A model generated the notes under the pieces. The model had not been told where the DNA came from. It was given only the letters and a program-made list of their open reading frames with translations, and searched no databases. Below are positions 17,240 to 25,983 of a stretch of 64,000 nucleotides of DNA, one piece after another; the first letter of the stretch is position 1, and each line of letters opens with the position of its first letter. A program made the translations under genes and the position numbers. This DNA comes from Flavobacterium tibetense (GTDB lineage: Bacteria > Bacteroidota > Bacteroidia > Flavobacteriales > Flavobacteriaceae). The stretch is taken from NCBI RefSeq assembly GCF_003293845.1, contig NZ_QLST01000003.1:167188-231187 (forward strand), in the 5' to 3' direction.

Positions 17240-17914
17240 ATGAAAATCTTTTTAATGAAAATTTTATACTTTTTGCTGTTTTTGATTATTATATCTTGTA
17301 AAGGTGAAGATAGAATTGAAAGTGAAACTTATGATAGATTAAGTAATGAAGGTTTGTATAGGAGAGAATATTTAAAATTACACTATACTGATTCTTCTGT
17401 AGATTATGAGATTTATGTTTCAAAAGATAATGATACAATTTCGAATCAATACAGAAAATATAAAAATGGGGTTTTAGATTCTTTAAATAGCGTATTTTAC
17501 AATTTAAAAATAACTAAAACAAACAAACCTAACATCTATAAAGGGACTATAACGCTTTATTCAAAATACAAGAATTTAAAATTAGATGAAAATAATCAAA
17601 GAGAGTTTGAATTTGGATATTGTATTCAAACTAAAGACAGTATTGATATTGTTTATTTGAATTCTAAATCAGAAACTACTTTTGAGTTTGAGTTTGAAAA
17701 CTATTATAATAACAAACTTCAAGGTGTTTTATACCAATTAGTCCAAAGAGATACCATAGTAAACAATGAAGAAATGGTTAACATAAACACAATTAATATC
17801 CTAGTCGATAATGATACTATAACTGATAATTTGTTTTTGAAATCTTATGATCTTATTAAAGAAAAAAAGTTTTCATTTGATAAGAAAGCTTTTAAAAAAA
17901 TTAATTCAAATTAA
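17240..17914 (+). CDS. Hypothetical lipoprotein
   Basis: A 224-residue protein with a hydrophobic signal and lipobox (LLFLIIISCKGED). A second in-frame ATG five codons in is an equally good start. The mature part is Lys/Asn/Asp-rich with many short strands and no recognised domain. It begins 15 bases after the EF-hand-like lipoprotein and is probably in the same transcript. Composition is more AT-rich than its neighbours, which hints at an accessory gene. Confidence 0.7.
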   Translation: MKIFLMKILYFLLFLIIISCKGEDRIESETYDRLSNEGLYRREYLKLHYTDSSVDYEIYVSKDNDTISNQYRKYKNGVLDSLNSVFYNLKITKTNKPNIYKGTITLYSKYKNLKLDENNQREFEFGYCIQTKDSIDIVYLNSKSETTFEFEFENYYNNKLQGVLYQLVQRDTIVNNEEMVNINTINILVDNDTITDNLFLKSYDLIKEKKFSFDKKAFKKINSN

Positions 17915-18008
17915 AGTAAATCATTTTTCAACATAAATAAGTTTTAGAATAAATTTGCGACTTGGCGTCTTTGCGAGCAAAAAAATCCGTTTAATCTGTG
18001 TTCCAACT

Positions 18009-18710
18009 CTAAATCAAAATATCACTCTCTAAATCCGATTTTTCAATCGTAATGTCATAGCCTAATTTCTTCACCAATTCAATAACCAAGTTTTTATACC
18101 AGTTTTCACTTTTGGGGTGAATGTAGATTTTTTCAATTAGTAAACTTAAATCCACGTCAATTTTTAGTCCGTTATCAATTTTTAAGTTATTGGAAGTAAC
18201 ATCGGAAATGATACGAACTTCTCTTTCATACTGAAAACTTTTACGCTTAAACAAAAACGGGAAAAATGTATCATCAAACGGAATGTATTCTTTTTTGTAA
18301 TCAATGTATTTCACTTCGCCAATATATTGTTCCACTTTTTTCTCGGGATACAAGGCTTCTTTTAGTTTGCCAATCGTGGTTTGAATAGCCAAACCTTCCG
18401 TGTTTTGAGTAAAAATCTGCCACATGGCAAACGATTCGTATTCGTTTATATGCCAACTACTTATCACCACTTTCTCCCGATGTGATTTGTAATAGTCCAA
18501 AAATTTCGGATTATTAGCAGCAATCTTCTTGATTTCTTCGAATGTTGGTTCCGAAAACGTACCTTCGTATTGGTCTTCAAACTTATCCGAGCGCGACATA
18601 AACAATTGCCTCGATAAAAGCATATCAAGAAATTTAGACAAATCCAAATACTTCCAAACAATAGTGTTAGGATCTTCAGGAAGTGTGATATTTGAGTTGT
18701 TTATGTACAT
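18009..18710 (-). CDS. DUF2971 domain-containing protein
   Basis: A 233-residue soluble protein with the DUF2971 pattern: an N-terminal WKYLDLSKFLDMLLSRQLFMSRSDKFEDQYEG, a middle VISSWHINEYESFAMWQIFTQN, and a later FKRKSFQYEREVRII. The family occurs sporadically, often near mobile or defence genes, and has no proven function. Here it is flanked by repeat-rich gene-free DNA on its upstream side, which fits an acquired gene. Confidence 0.8.
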   Translation of the reverse strand: MYINNSNITLPEDPNTIVWKYLDLSKFLDMLLSRQLFMSRSDKFEDQYEGTFSEPTFEEIKKIAANNPKFLDYYKSHREKVVISSWHINEYESFAMWQIFTQNTEGLAIQTTIGKLKEALYPEKKVEQYIGEVKYIDYKKEYIPFDDTFFPFLFKRKSFQYEREVRIISDVTSNNLKIDNGLKIDVDLSLLIEKIYIHPKSENWYKNLVIELVKKLGYDITIEKSDLESDILI

Positions 18711-19017
18711 TTATAAAATTCCAATATTTTAAATTCCAAATTCCAAATTCCAAAATTAGTCGCAGTCGCAGTTTTCAGTCGCAGTAAAAATCAGTAAAAA
18801 TCCGCTTTTCGTTAAAGCGAATCAGTTTCATACGCGTGCCAAAAAAAATCTTAATTTCAAGTTTTAAATCTTAGATGAACTCATTCTATAAAGATAATCA
18901 ACTTCAAAAAACTTATCTGACTTTTATGTTTAAAAAATTAAAAATATTAGGTCTTAGCGAGTAAAAAATATCCGTTTAAATCAGCGCTGCGAAGCATCAG
19001 TTTCATCCGCGTGCTAA
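18711..19017. repeat. Gene-free mosaic of dispersed short repeats
   Basis: 307 bases without a gene. It holds three short TTCCAAA/ATTCCAA units, CAGTCGCAGT-type copies (about 18757-18790), two copies of ATCAGTTTCATnCGCGTGC (18821-18839 and 18996-19014) and ACTTATCTGACTTTTATGTT (18911-18930). The last also occurs at 50105 and 63705. No ORF or RNA signal was seen. Confidence 0.8.
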
Positions 19018-20847
19018 TTACTCGAAACTCTGCATCATCACCAATTTTGAATACGTTCCGTTTTTAGCTAGTAATTCGTCATGGGTTCCTTGTTCTACGA
19101 TTTCGCCTTTTTGCATGACTACAATTTTATCTGCTTTTTGAATCGTTGACAAACGGTGAGCAATTACGATAGATGTTCTATTTTGCATCATGTTTTCTAA
19201 AGCCACTTGAACGAATTTTTCACTTTCCGTATCCAAGGCAGAAGTTGCTTCATCCAAAATCATTATTGGTGGATTTTTCAAAACGGCTCTCGCAATTGAT
19301 AAACGTTGTTTTTGTCCACCCGAAAGTTTTCCGCCGGCATCACCAATATTGGTTTCAATTCCGTTAGGTAAATCTTTTACGAATTCGTAAGCATTGGCTA
19401 CTTTTAAAGCTGCGATTATTTCTTCATCAGTTGCATTTTGTTTTCCTAAAAGTATATTGTTTTTTATTGTATCATTGAATAAAATCGAATCTTGAGTAAC
19501 TAACCCCATTAAGTTTCTTAATGAATGCATGTCCCAATCACGAACATCAACACCGTCAATTTTGATGCTTCCTTCGTTAACATCATAAAAACGCGTCAAT
19601 AGATTGGCTATCGTACTTTTTCCTGATCCTGATTGACCTACCAAAGCTATTGTTTTTCCTTTTGGAACTTCTAATGAGAAATTCTTCAAAACATTTTCGT
19701 TTCCGTATCTGAAATTGATGTTTTCAATAGTAATTTTGTTTTCAAATGTTTCTTTTTGGAATGGATTTTCTTTATTGACGATAGCGTTTTCCACTTCCAA
19801 AATTTCAAAAACACGCTCAGCAGCTGCTAAACCATTTTTTACTGCATAAGAAGCTTTGGAAATAGCTTTTGCTGGAGTTAAAATGTTATAAGCCAAACCT
19901 AAATAAACAATAAATAACGCACCATTTAAGGTTTTGTCTACTAAAACCAAGTTTCCACCGTACCAAAGTAAAACAGCAATAGTGACAATTCCCATAAATT
20001 CACTCATAGGTGAAGCTAAATTGTTTTTCTTTCCAATACTGTTGTTTAGTCGTAAAAGTCTGTCGATGGAAGCATTAAAAGTCTTTTTGAAGTAACTTTC
20101 TGCGTTATAACTTTTTACCACTTTTAAACCGCTCAAACTTTCTTCTACTATGGAGATAAGTTGCCCGTTTTCTTTTTGAGCATTTCTTGATTTTGCTTTT
20201 AAACTTTTGCCAATTTTAGAAATGATAAATCCAGATATTGGAATAAAAATAAAAACAAAAACGGTCAACTCTAAACTAATTTTCATCATGGCAACAATTG
20301 CAAAAACAATAGTTAATGGTTCTTTTACAATAAGTTCCAAAACCATGAAGAATGAATTCTGTACTTCATTAACATCGCCAAGCATTCTAGCCATTACATC
20401 ACCTTTTCTTTTTTCTGAATAATAAGAAATGGGTAAATCAACAATTTTAGCATACATTTTTTCACGTAAATCACGAAGTACTCCGTTTTTAACTTTGGTT
20501 AAATGTTGGGATGCCAAATAATTGAAAAGGTTTTTAAACAAGAAAGTTGAAATTACTAAAGCAACTGTAAGTAGTAATGCATATTGCGTACCATTTTCTT
20601 CCGATAATTTAGTAATGTAATATTGTAAGTAATTTTTTCCGTACGAAGCTATTTCCCAAATACCATTGTATTTTGGTAATTCAGTTACTTTTTCATTCAT
20701 TTTGAAAAGTACTTCCATCAAAGGGAATAATGCCACAAATGAAAGTGTGCTAAATAATGCATAAAGAACATTAAAAGTGATATTCCAAAAGATATGACCT
20801 TTAAACTTTTTTGCAAACGGAATTATTTTCTTTAAATTTTCGTCCAT
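19018..20847 (-). CDS. MsbA-like ABC exporter (permease fused to ATPase)
   Basis: A 609-residue half-transporter working as a homodimer in the inner membrane. Residues 1-330 are a six-helix ABC transmembrane domain; the rest is a nucleotide-binding domain with Walker A GQSGSGKST, signature LSGGQKQR, Walker B MILDEATSALD and the switch His in IAHRLST. Overall build matches MsbA/lipid or drug exporters. Its start directly follows the stop of the phosphosugar mutase gene with no gap, so both are co-transcribed leftward. Lipid A flippase is a fair guess; substrate is not shown. Confidence 0.88.
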   Translation of the reverse strand: MDENLKKIIPFAKKFKGHIFWNITFNVLYALFSTLSFVALFPLMEVLFKMNEKVTELPKYNGIWEIASYGKNYLQYYITKLSEENGTQYALLLTVALVISTFLFKNLFNYLASQHLTKVKNGVLRDLREKMYAKIVDLPISYYSEKRKGDVMARMLGDVNEVQNSFFMVLELIVKEPLTIVFAIVAMMKISLELTVFVFIFIPISGFIISKIGKSLKAKSRNAQKENGQLISIVEESLSGLKVVKSYNAESYFKKTFNASIDRLLRLNNSIGKKNNLASPMSEFMGIVTIAVLLWYGGNLVLVDKTLNGALFIVYLGLAYNILTPAKAISKASYAVKNGLAAAERVFEILEVENAIVNKENPFQKETFENKITIENINFRYGNENVLKNFSLEVPKGKTIALVGQSGSGKSTIANLLTRFYDVNEGSIKIDGVDVRDWDMHSLRNLMGLVTQDSILFNDTIKNNILLGKQNATDEEIIAALKVANAYEFVKDLPNGIETNIGDAGGKLSGGQKQRLSIARAVLKNPPIMILDEATSALDTESEKFVQVALENMMQNRTSIVIAHRLSTIQKADKIVVMQKGEIVEQGTHDELLAKNGTYSKLVMMQSFE

Positions 20848-22575
20848 TTAATTTAGTTTCATTGCTGAGATAATTGCAGCAATTTTGTTATCTAATGCTT
20901 TTTCTACTTTTTCAGCGTTTTTGATGTTGTCTAAATGACTATTCACGCTGAAATAGAATTTAATTTTTGGTTCCGTTCCGCTTGGTCTGGCACAAATTTT
21001 ACTTCCATCTTCTAAATAGTAAATTAGTACGTTTGATTTTGGAATATTAATTTCAAATTCTTCGTTGTTCATAAAATCTTTTCCTTTCGAACTTTGGTAA
21101 TCTTCAATGCAAACTACGCGCTGTCCGTTAATTTCCTTCATTGGATTTTCGCGTAAATCAACCATCATTTGCTTGATTTCATTGGAACCTTCCTTTCCTT
21201 TTTTGGTAATTGAAATCAAATGCTCTTTGTATAGTCCAAAATCTATGTATAAATTTAATAATTCTTGGTACAACGAACTTCCCGAAGCTTTTGCCTGAGC
21301 AGCAATTTCACTTACCAATAAAATAGCAGCAACGGCATCCTTATCACGTACGGCATCGCCCACCATGTAACCAAAACTTTCTTCGCCGCCGCCAATAAAT
21401 TTTTGATTCGGAAAATCTTTAATGAATTTTGCAATCCATTTAAAACCAGTTAACCCAACTTTACATTCTACGCCGTAAGCAGCTGCTAATTCCATCATCA
21501 TTGGAGTAGAAACAATAGTAGAACCAATGAATTCGTTTCCTTGAAATTTGTCTGCACGTTTCCATTGTTCTAACAAGAAAGTCGTCATGATAACCATGGT
21601 TTGGTTTCCGTTTAGTAATTTGATTTTTCCATCTAAATCACGAACAGCAACACCAAGTCGATCACCATCAGGGTCAGTTCCAATAACAATGTCAGCATTT
21701 GTTTCTTCTGCAATTGCAATTGCCATTGACAAGGCTTCTGGTTCTTCTGGATTTGGAGATTTTACTGTTGGGAAATTACCATCAGGAATGGCTTGCTCAG
21801 CAACAACGTGTACATTGGAATAACCAGCTTTCGCTAAAGTATCAGGAACTAATGTAATTGATGTTCCGTGTAAAGAAGTAAAAACAATTTTTAAATTTTC
21901 TTTAGCTTGTTGAGGGGTATTAAAACTTGCATTTTCAATTGAAGAACTAATAAACGCCTCGTCAATTTCTTTATCGATGTATTGAATTAAATTCTCGTTT
22001 GCCTCAAAAGAGATAGCATTGTATTGTAATTCTTCAATTATCGTTATAATTTCGGCATCTTGAGGTGGTACTAATTGTCCGCCATCTTGCCAATATACTT
22101 TGTATCCGTTATATTCTGGTGGATTGTGAGAAGCGGTTAATACAATTCCAGCATGACAATTCAAATAACGAACAGCGAAAGATAACTCTGGTGTTGGACG
22201 CATATCTGAAAATAAATACACTTGAATTCCGTTTGCCGAAAACACATCTGCAACTACTTTTGCCAATGTGTCACTATTATGGCGACAATCGTAAGCAATA
22301 GCCACTTTTAATTGTTCATTTGGAAACGATTTATGTAAATAATCCGATAGACCTTGTGTGTTTTTACCCAAAGTGTATTTGTTGATGCGATTGGTTCCAA
22401 CGCCCATTATTCCACGCATACCGCCCGTTCCAAACTCCAGATTTTTATAAAAACTATCTTCGAGTTCTTTTGGAGCTGAAGTCATCATTGCTGTGATAGC
22501 TTCTTGAGTGGCTTCGTCAAATGTTGGGGTTAACCATTCATTTACTTTGTTTAAAATATTTTGTTCGATATGCAT
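20848..22575 (-). CDS. Phosphosugar mutase (phosphoglucomutase/phosphomannomutase)
   Basis: A 575-residue alpha-D-phosphohexomutase interconverting sugar 1- and 6-phosphates. The phosphoserine loop is TASHNPPEYNGYK, the magnesium loop DPDGDRLG, the sugar-binding loop GGGEESFGY and the phosphate-binding loop RPSGTEPKIKFYF, all in standard order. Length fits the longer PGM2-like group common in Bacteroidota. It abuts the exporter gene downstream, and the glycosyltransferase gene lies upstream, suggesting a supply role for envelope glycans. Confidence 0.92.
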   Translation of the reverse strand: MHIEQNILNKVNEWLTPTFDEATQEAITAMMTSAPKELEDSFYKNLEFGTGGMRGIMGVGTNRINKYTLGKNTQGLSDYLHKSFPNEQLKVAIAYDCRHNSDTLAKVVADVFSANGIQVYLFSDMRPTPELSFAVRYLNCHAGIVLTASHNPPEYNGYKVYWQDGGQLVPPQDAEIITIIEELQYNAISFEANENLIQYIDKEIDEAFISSSIENASFNTPQQAKENLKIVFTSLHGTSITLVPDTLAKAGYSNVHVVAEQAIPDGNFPTVKSPNPEEPEALSMAIAIAEETNADIVIGTDPDGDRLGVAVRDLDGKIKLLNGNQTMVIMTTFLLEQWKRADKFQGNEFIGSTIVSTPMMMELAAAYGVECKVGLTGFKWIAKFIKDFPNQKFIGGGEESFGYMVGDAVRDKDAVAAILLVSEIAAQAKASGSSLYQELLNLYIDFGLYKEHLISITKKGKEGSNEIKQMMVDLRENPMKEINGQRVVCIEDYQSSKGKDFMNNEEFEINIPKSNVLIYYLEDGSKICARPSGTEPKIKFYFSVNSHLDNIKNAEKVEKALDNKIAAIISAMKLN

Positions 22576-22659
22576 TTTTAATTTTGATAATTTTAAAAAT
22601 CTTAAAGCGATTTTTTAATTCATTATTTTGGTATCACAAATTGTGATAGCAGTTTAAAA

Positions 22660-23610
22660 CTAAAATTCTTCAGAAATCTTGTAACGTTCTTCGTTGTTTT
22701 TGGTTCTTAGGATAATTTCACCTAAAAATCCGGCTAAGAACAATTGTGTTCCAATAATCATGGTGGTTAGTGCAATGAAAAACCAAGGATTATTAGTTAC
22801 TAAAATTGTAGGTTCGTTGTGATACAATTTCCAAAGTTTCATTACGCCTATACTTCCAGCTGAAATAAAACCTATTAAAAACATAATGACACCAAGTGCT
22901 CCAAACAAGTGCATGGGGCGTTTTCCAAATTTAGATAAGAACCAAATGGTGATTAAATCTAAAAAACCATTGATAAAACGTTCCATTCCAAATTTTGTTG
23001 CGCCATATTTTCTAGCTTGATGAATTACGACTTTTTCGCCTATTTTGCTAAATCCAGCATTTTTAGCTAAAACTGGAATGTAGCGATGCATTTCACCTGA
23101 AACCTCAATATTTTTGATTACTGTATTTTTATAAGCTTTCAGTCCGCAATTGAAATCGTGCAGTTGAACGCCAGAAGTTTTTCTAGCAGCCCAATTGAAT
23201 AATTTCGAAGGAATGTTTTTAGCTACAACTGAATCGTAACGCTTTTTCTTCCAACCCGAAATTAAATCGTAGTTGTCTTCCATAATCAATCGATACAATT
23301 CTGGAATTTCATCTGGACTATCTTGTAAATCAGCATCCATAGTAATGATTACATCACCTTGTGCTTTGGCAAAACCTGCATGTAAGGCTTGTGATTTGCC
23401 ATAATTTCTTAAAAAGCGAATGCCTTTCACACTCGGATTCGTTTGTGATAGGTTTTGTATGATGTGCCAAGAATCATCCGTACTGCCATCATCAATGAAA
23501 AGGATTTCGTATGAAAATTTGTTTTTATTCATTACAGAAACCAACCAATCATGTAGCTCAGGCAACGATTCTTGTTCGTTTAATAACGGAATGATTATGG
23601 ATAAATTCAT
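22660..23610 (-). CDS. Family 2 glycosyltransferase with C-terminal membrane helices
   Basis: A 316-residue enzyme. The GT-A domain (about residues 1-230) begins LSIIIPLLNEQESLPEL and has the nucleotide-sugar motifs DDGSTDDSW and DADLQDSPDEIP, like GtrB/ArnC/dolichyl-phosphate mannose synthases that load a sugar on a polyprenyl phosphate. Two membrane helices follow (HLFGALGVIMFLIGFISAG and WFFIALTTMIIGTQLFLAGF). The gene starts three bases after the DUF4199 stop. The sugar cannot be named. Confidence 0.88.
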   Translation of the reverse strand: MNLSIIIPLLNEQESLPELHDWLVSVMNKNKFSYEILFIDDGSTDDSWHIIQNLSQTNPSVKGIRFLRNYGKSQALHAGFAKAQGDVIITMDADLQDSPDEIPELYRLIMEDNYDLISGWKKKRYDSVVAKNIPSKLFNWAARKTSGVQLHDFNCGLKAYKNTVIKNIEVSGEMHRYIPVLAKNAGFSKIGEKVVIHQARKYGATKFGMERFINGFLDLITIWFLSKFGKRPMHLFGALGVIMFLIGFISAGSIGVMKLWKLYHNEPTILVTNNPWFFIALTTMIIGTQLFLAGFLGEIILRTKNNEERYKISEEF

Positions 23611-23613
23611 TTG

Positions 23614-24132
23614 TTAGAATTGGTCTTTTGATTTATTTTTGAATATAGCAGCTAGAATTAAATTGAAAAACGAACTGAATAAAATGGAGAAAACACCGCT
23701 TTTTCCTAAGTTAATTATTGAAAAATTGTCGTTTTCTGCAAGTTCTTTAATTTCATTAGTTTCTCTACCCATAATTTTAAATAATTCAACCATTGATGAA
23801 TTCATAAAGTCATTTAATTCAGGTTTAAATTCAGCTACTATAAAATTATAAAAGACAAAATTAAAAAGTATGGATATTAAAATACCTAAAGTTGTAGAAA
23901 TTAATAATGCTGTAAATACTTCTTTTAAAGAAATTATATTGTTAAATTCTTTTTTAATAACGCTGCTTTGATAAATCCTAATAATCCAATAAACCAAACC
24001 AATTACTAAACCAACTACAGGCATTTTATAAATCGCTAATCCACCTAAATATTTAATTACTTCAAATACTATGGCTAAAAGTCCTATAATAATACCAAAT
24101 TTAATTCCGTTTTTCTTAATAATTTCGTTCAT
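23614..24132 (-). CDS. DUF4199 membrane protein
   Basis: A 172-residue protein with four hydrophobic segments (GIIIGLLAIVFEVI, VVGLVIGLVYWIIRI, ALLISTTLGILISILFNFV and VFSILFSSFFNLILAAIF), matching the four-helix DUF4199 family, which in Bacteroidota commonly precedes this type of GT2 gene. Function is unknown; context points to polyprenyl-linked sugar handling. Confidence 0.82.
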   Translation of the reverse strand: MNEIIKKNGIKFGIIIGLLAIVFEVIKYLGGLAIYKMPVVGLVIGLVYWIIRIYQSSVIKKEFNNIISLKEVFTALLISTTLGILISILFNFVFYNFIVAEFKPELNDFMNSSMVELFKIMGRETNEIKELAENDNFSIINLGKSGVFSILFSSFFNLILAAIFKNKSKDQF

Positions 24133-24155
24133 AGTAGTCTAGTTTAATTAATTTA

Positions 24156-24163
24156 CAAATATA
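24156..24163 (-). promoter_or_regulatory. Bacteroidota -7 box for DUF4199-GT2
   Basis: Reverse-strand TATATTTG, 23 bases upstream of the DUF4199 ATG at 24132. Confidence 0.55.
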
Positions 24164-24242
24164 ACAATAATAAGGAATAGGACTATTAGTGAAAAAAAAT
24201 AAAAAAAAGTTACACTGTTGCTTGTAATTTCAAAATTAAATG

Positions 24243-24250
24243 TAAATTTG
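24243..24250 (+). promoter_or_regulatory. Promoter of rpmE2
   Basis: TAAATTTG with TTG at 24222-24224 as -33 element (18-base spacer). It is followed by GCACTCTCAA, identical to the sequence after the mtaB promoter box. Confidence 0.65.
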
Positions 24251-24283
24251 CACTCTCAAAATAAAACGATTATAAACAAAAGG

Positions 24284-24335
24284 TTATAAAGCGTTTATAC
24301 CTCCGAAGATTCGGAGCCGCGAAACAACTTTATAA
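24284..24335 (+). promoter_or_regulatory. Structured 5' leader of rpmE2, possible autoregulatory element
   Basis: An 8-bp outer stem TTATAAAG (24284-24291) with CTTTATAA (24328-24335) encloses a 6-bp GC-rich hairpin CTCCGA-AGAT-TCGGAG (24301-24316) and a single-stranded GCCGCGAAACAA. The element lies between the promoter and the ATG at 24360. Ribosomal protein leaders of this size often bind the protein they precede; L31 leaders of several other phyla are known. Structure is seen, function inferred. Confidence 0.6.
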
Positions 24336-24359
24336 TTATTAATAAAAAAGATTTACAAG

Positions 24360-24611
24360 ATGAAAAAAGGAATCCACCCAGAAAATTACAGATTAGTAGC
24401 TTTCAAAGACATGTCTAACGAAGACGTATTTATTACAAAATCTACAGTAGAAACTAAAGAAACTATCGAAGTTGATGGTGTTGAGTATCCTGTATTTAAA
24501 ATGGAGATTTCTCGTACTTCTCACCCGTTTTATACTGGTAAATCTAAATTAATTGATACAGCAGGTCGTATCGATAAATTCAACAGCAAATACGCTAAAA
24601 AAGCAAAATAA
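24360..24611 (+). CDS. rpmE2: 50S ribosomal protein L31 type B
   Basis: An 83-residue ribosomal protein of the large subunit. It begins MKKGIHPENYRLVAFKDMSN and has the type B features: an insertion of about 10 residues (VETKETIEVDGVEYP) and the SRTSHPFYTGKSKLIDTAGR block, with no zinc-binding cysteines. This is the zinc-independent form. It has its own promoter, a structured leader of about 110 bases and its own terminator, so it is regulated alone. Confidence 0.95.
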   Translation: MKKGIHPENYRLVAFKDMSNEDVFITKSTVETKETIEVDGVEYPVFKMEISRTSHPFYTGKSKLIDTAGRIDKFNSKYAKKAK

Positions 24612-24634
24612 TTTATTGTTTTTTCAAAATAGAG

Positions 24635-24663
24635 AAAAGCTTCACTTACGTGAGGCTTTTTTT
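24635..24663 (+). terminator. Rho-independent terminator of rpmE2
   Basis: 11-bp stem AAAAGCTTCAC/GTGAGGCTTTT (one G-U), loop TTAC, followed by a T-run to 24663. Confidence 0.88.
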
Positions 24664-24723
24664 GTGGAAATAATTGTATTTTTGATTTCATAATTAAATG
24701 AAATTATTGATAAAATAGAGTAC

Positions 24724-24744
24724 AGACAAGTCATTGACTTGTCT
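24724..24744 (+). other. Hairpin in the leader of the GlmU-like gene
   Basis: Perfect 9-bp arms AGACAAGTC (24724-24732) and GACTTGTCT (24736-24744) with a 3-base loop, 18 bases before the ATG at 24763. There is no T-run, so it is not a terminator; it may be an operator or a repeat remnant. Confidence 0.5.
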
Positions 24745-24762
24745 CAATAAATAAATATAAAT

Positions 24763-25938
24763 ATGAACTATATACTTTTTGACGGAACTGTTCGTAATGC
24801 ATTACTTCCGTTTACTTTTACTCGTCCAGTAGCGGATATTCGTGTGGGGATTTTAACCATTCGTGAAAAATGGGAAAAATATTTAGGAAACACCACAACT
24901 ACTTTAACAGAGGAATATTTAATGGGAAAATATCCTATGGTTGAAATGGAAGCCAATGTGATGATTAACGCCTCTTTTTTTCCTAATGCTATTTTGGTAG
25001 AAATGGTTACGAATTTGGAGAAAAATCAAGCTATTATTGCAGGTGAAGAAATTATTGCATTTTATACCAATGATACCCAAGAAGACATTGATTTTGATGC
25101 TTATGACTTGATTGATTATGAAGGTGATTTGCTTCGAATTGAAAATACTTGGGATATTTTTGCCAAAAATGATGTCGCTATTCGTGAAGATTTTGAATTG
25201 TTAACTGAAGACAGATTCTCTCAGCCTATTCCAAAAAGCGTCAACGTAATTGCACCAGAAAATATTTTTATTGAAGAAGGTGCAAAGCTAGAATTCGTAA
25301 CTTTAAATGCATCAACGGGTCCAATTTACATCGGGAAAAATGCCGAAATCATGGAAGGTTCGGTTATTCGCGGGCCATTTGCTTTGTGTGAAGAAGCGCA
25401 AGTGAAATTGGCAACCAAAATTTATGGAGCAACAACTGTTGGTCCGCATTGTAGAGTAGGTGGCGAAGTGAATAATTCGGTATTATTTGGCTATTCCAAT
25501 AAAGGTCACGACGGGTTTTTAGGGAATTCTGTTTTAGGCGAATGGTGTAATATTGGTGCTGATTCTAATAATTCCAATTTAAAAAACAACTACGAAGAAG
25601 TGCGTTTGTGGAGTTACGAAACTGAAGGATTTGCACGCACTAGTTTGCAATTCTGCGGATTGATGATGGGCGATCACAGCAAATGTGGTATCAATACGAT
25701 GTTCAATACAGGGACTGTTGTTGGGGTTTCAGCCAATATTTTTGGATCTGGATTTCCAAGAAATTTTGTACCCAGTTTCTCTTGGGGTGGCGCTTCTGGA
25801 TTCACTACGTATTTGACCAAAAAAGCCTTTGAAGTGGCTAAAGTTGTAATGAGTAGAAGAAATGTGGAATTTACGGAACAAGATGCAGCCATTTTAGAAC
25901 ACGTTTTTGAGGAAACTAAGAAATATAGAAAAGAGTAG
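24763..25938 (+). CDS. GlmU-like protein with left-handed beta-helix
   Basis: A 391-residue cytosolic protein annotated in Bacteroidota as GlmU family or putative sugar nucleotidyltransferase. The N-terminal half (about 1-170) starts MNYILFDGTVRNALLPFTFT and lacks the usual nucleotidyltransferase loop GxGTRM. The C-terminal half has hexapeptide turns of a left-handed beta-helix (IYIGKNAEIMEGSVIRG, VGPHCRVGGEVNNSVLFGY, LGEWCNIGADSNNSNLK), as in acyl- and nucleotidyltransferases. The reaction is unknown, since the nucleotide site appears altered. Confidence 0.82.
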   Translation: MNYILFDGTVRNALLPFTFTRPVADIRVGILTIREKWEKYLGNTTTTLTEEYLMGKYPMVEMEANVMINASFFPNAILVEMVTNLEKNQAIIAGEEIIAFYTNDTQEDIDFDAYDLIDYEGDLLRIENTWDIFAKNDVAIREDFELLTEDRFSQPIPKSVNVIAPENIFIEEGAKLEFVTLNASTGPIYIGKNAEIMEGSVIRGPFALCEEAQVKLATKIYGATTVGPHCRVGGEVNNSVLFGYSNKGHDGFLGNSVLGEWCNIGADSNNSNLKNNYEEVRLWSYETEGFARTSLQFCGLMMGDHSKCGINTMFNTGTVVGVSANIFGSGFPRNFVPSFSWGGASGFTTYLTKKAFEVAKVVMSRRNVEFTEQDAAILEHVFEETKKYRKE

Positions 25939-25983
25939 TTTAAAATAGATGAATTTTAATAAAAAATCTACACTTTATGTTTT

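Noticed and set aside
21548..21823. 91-codon forward ORF
   Set aside because: Antisense shadow of the phosphosugar mutase.
24724..24744. Hairpin as a second terminator of rpmE2
   Set aside because: No T-run, and a better terminator is already present at 24635-24663.
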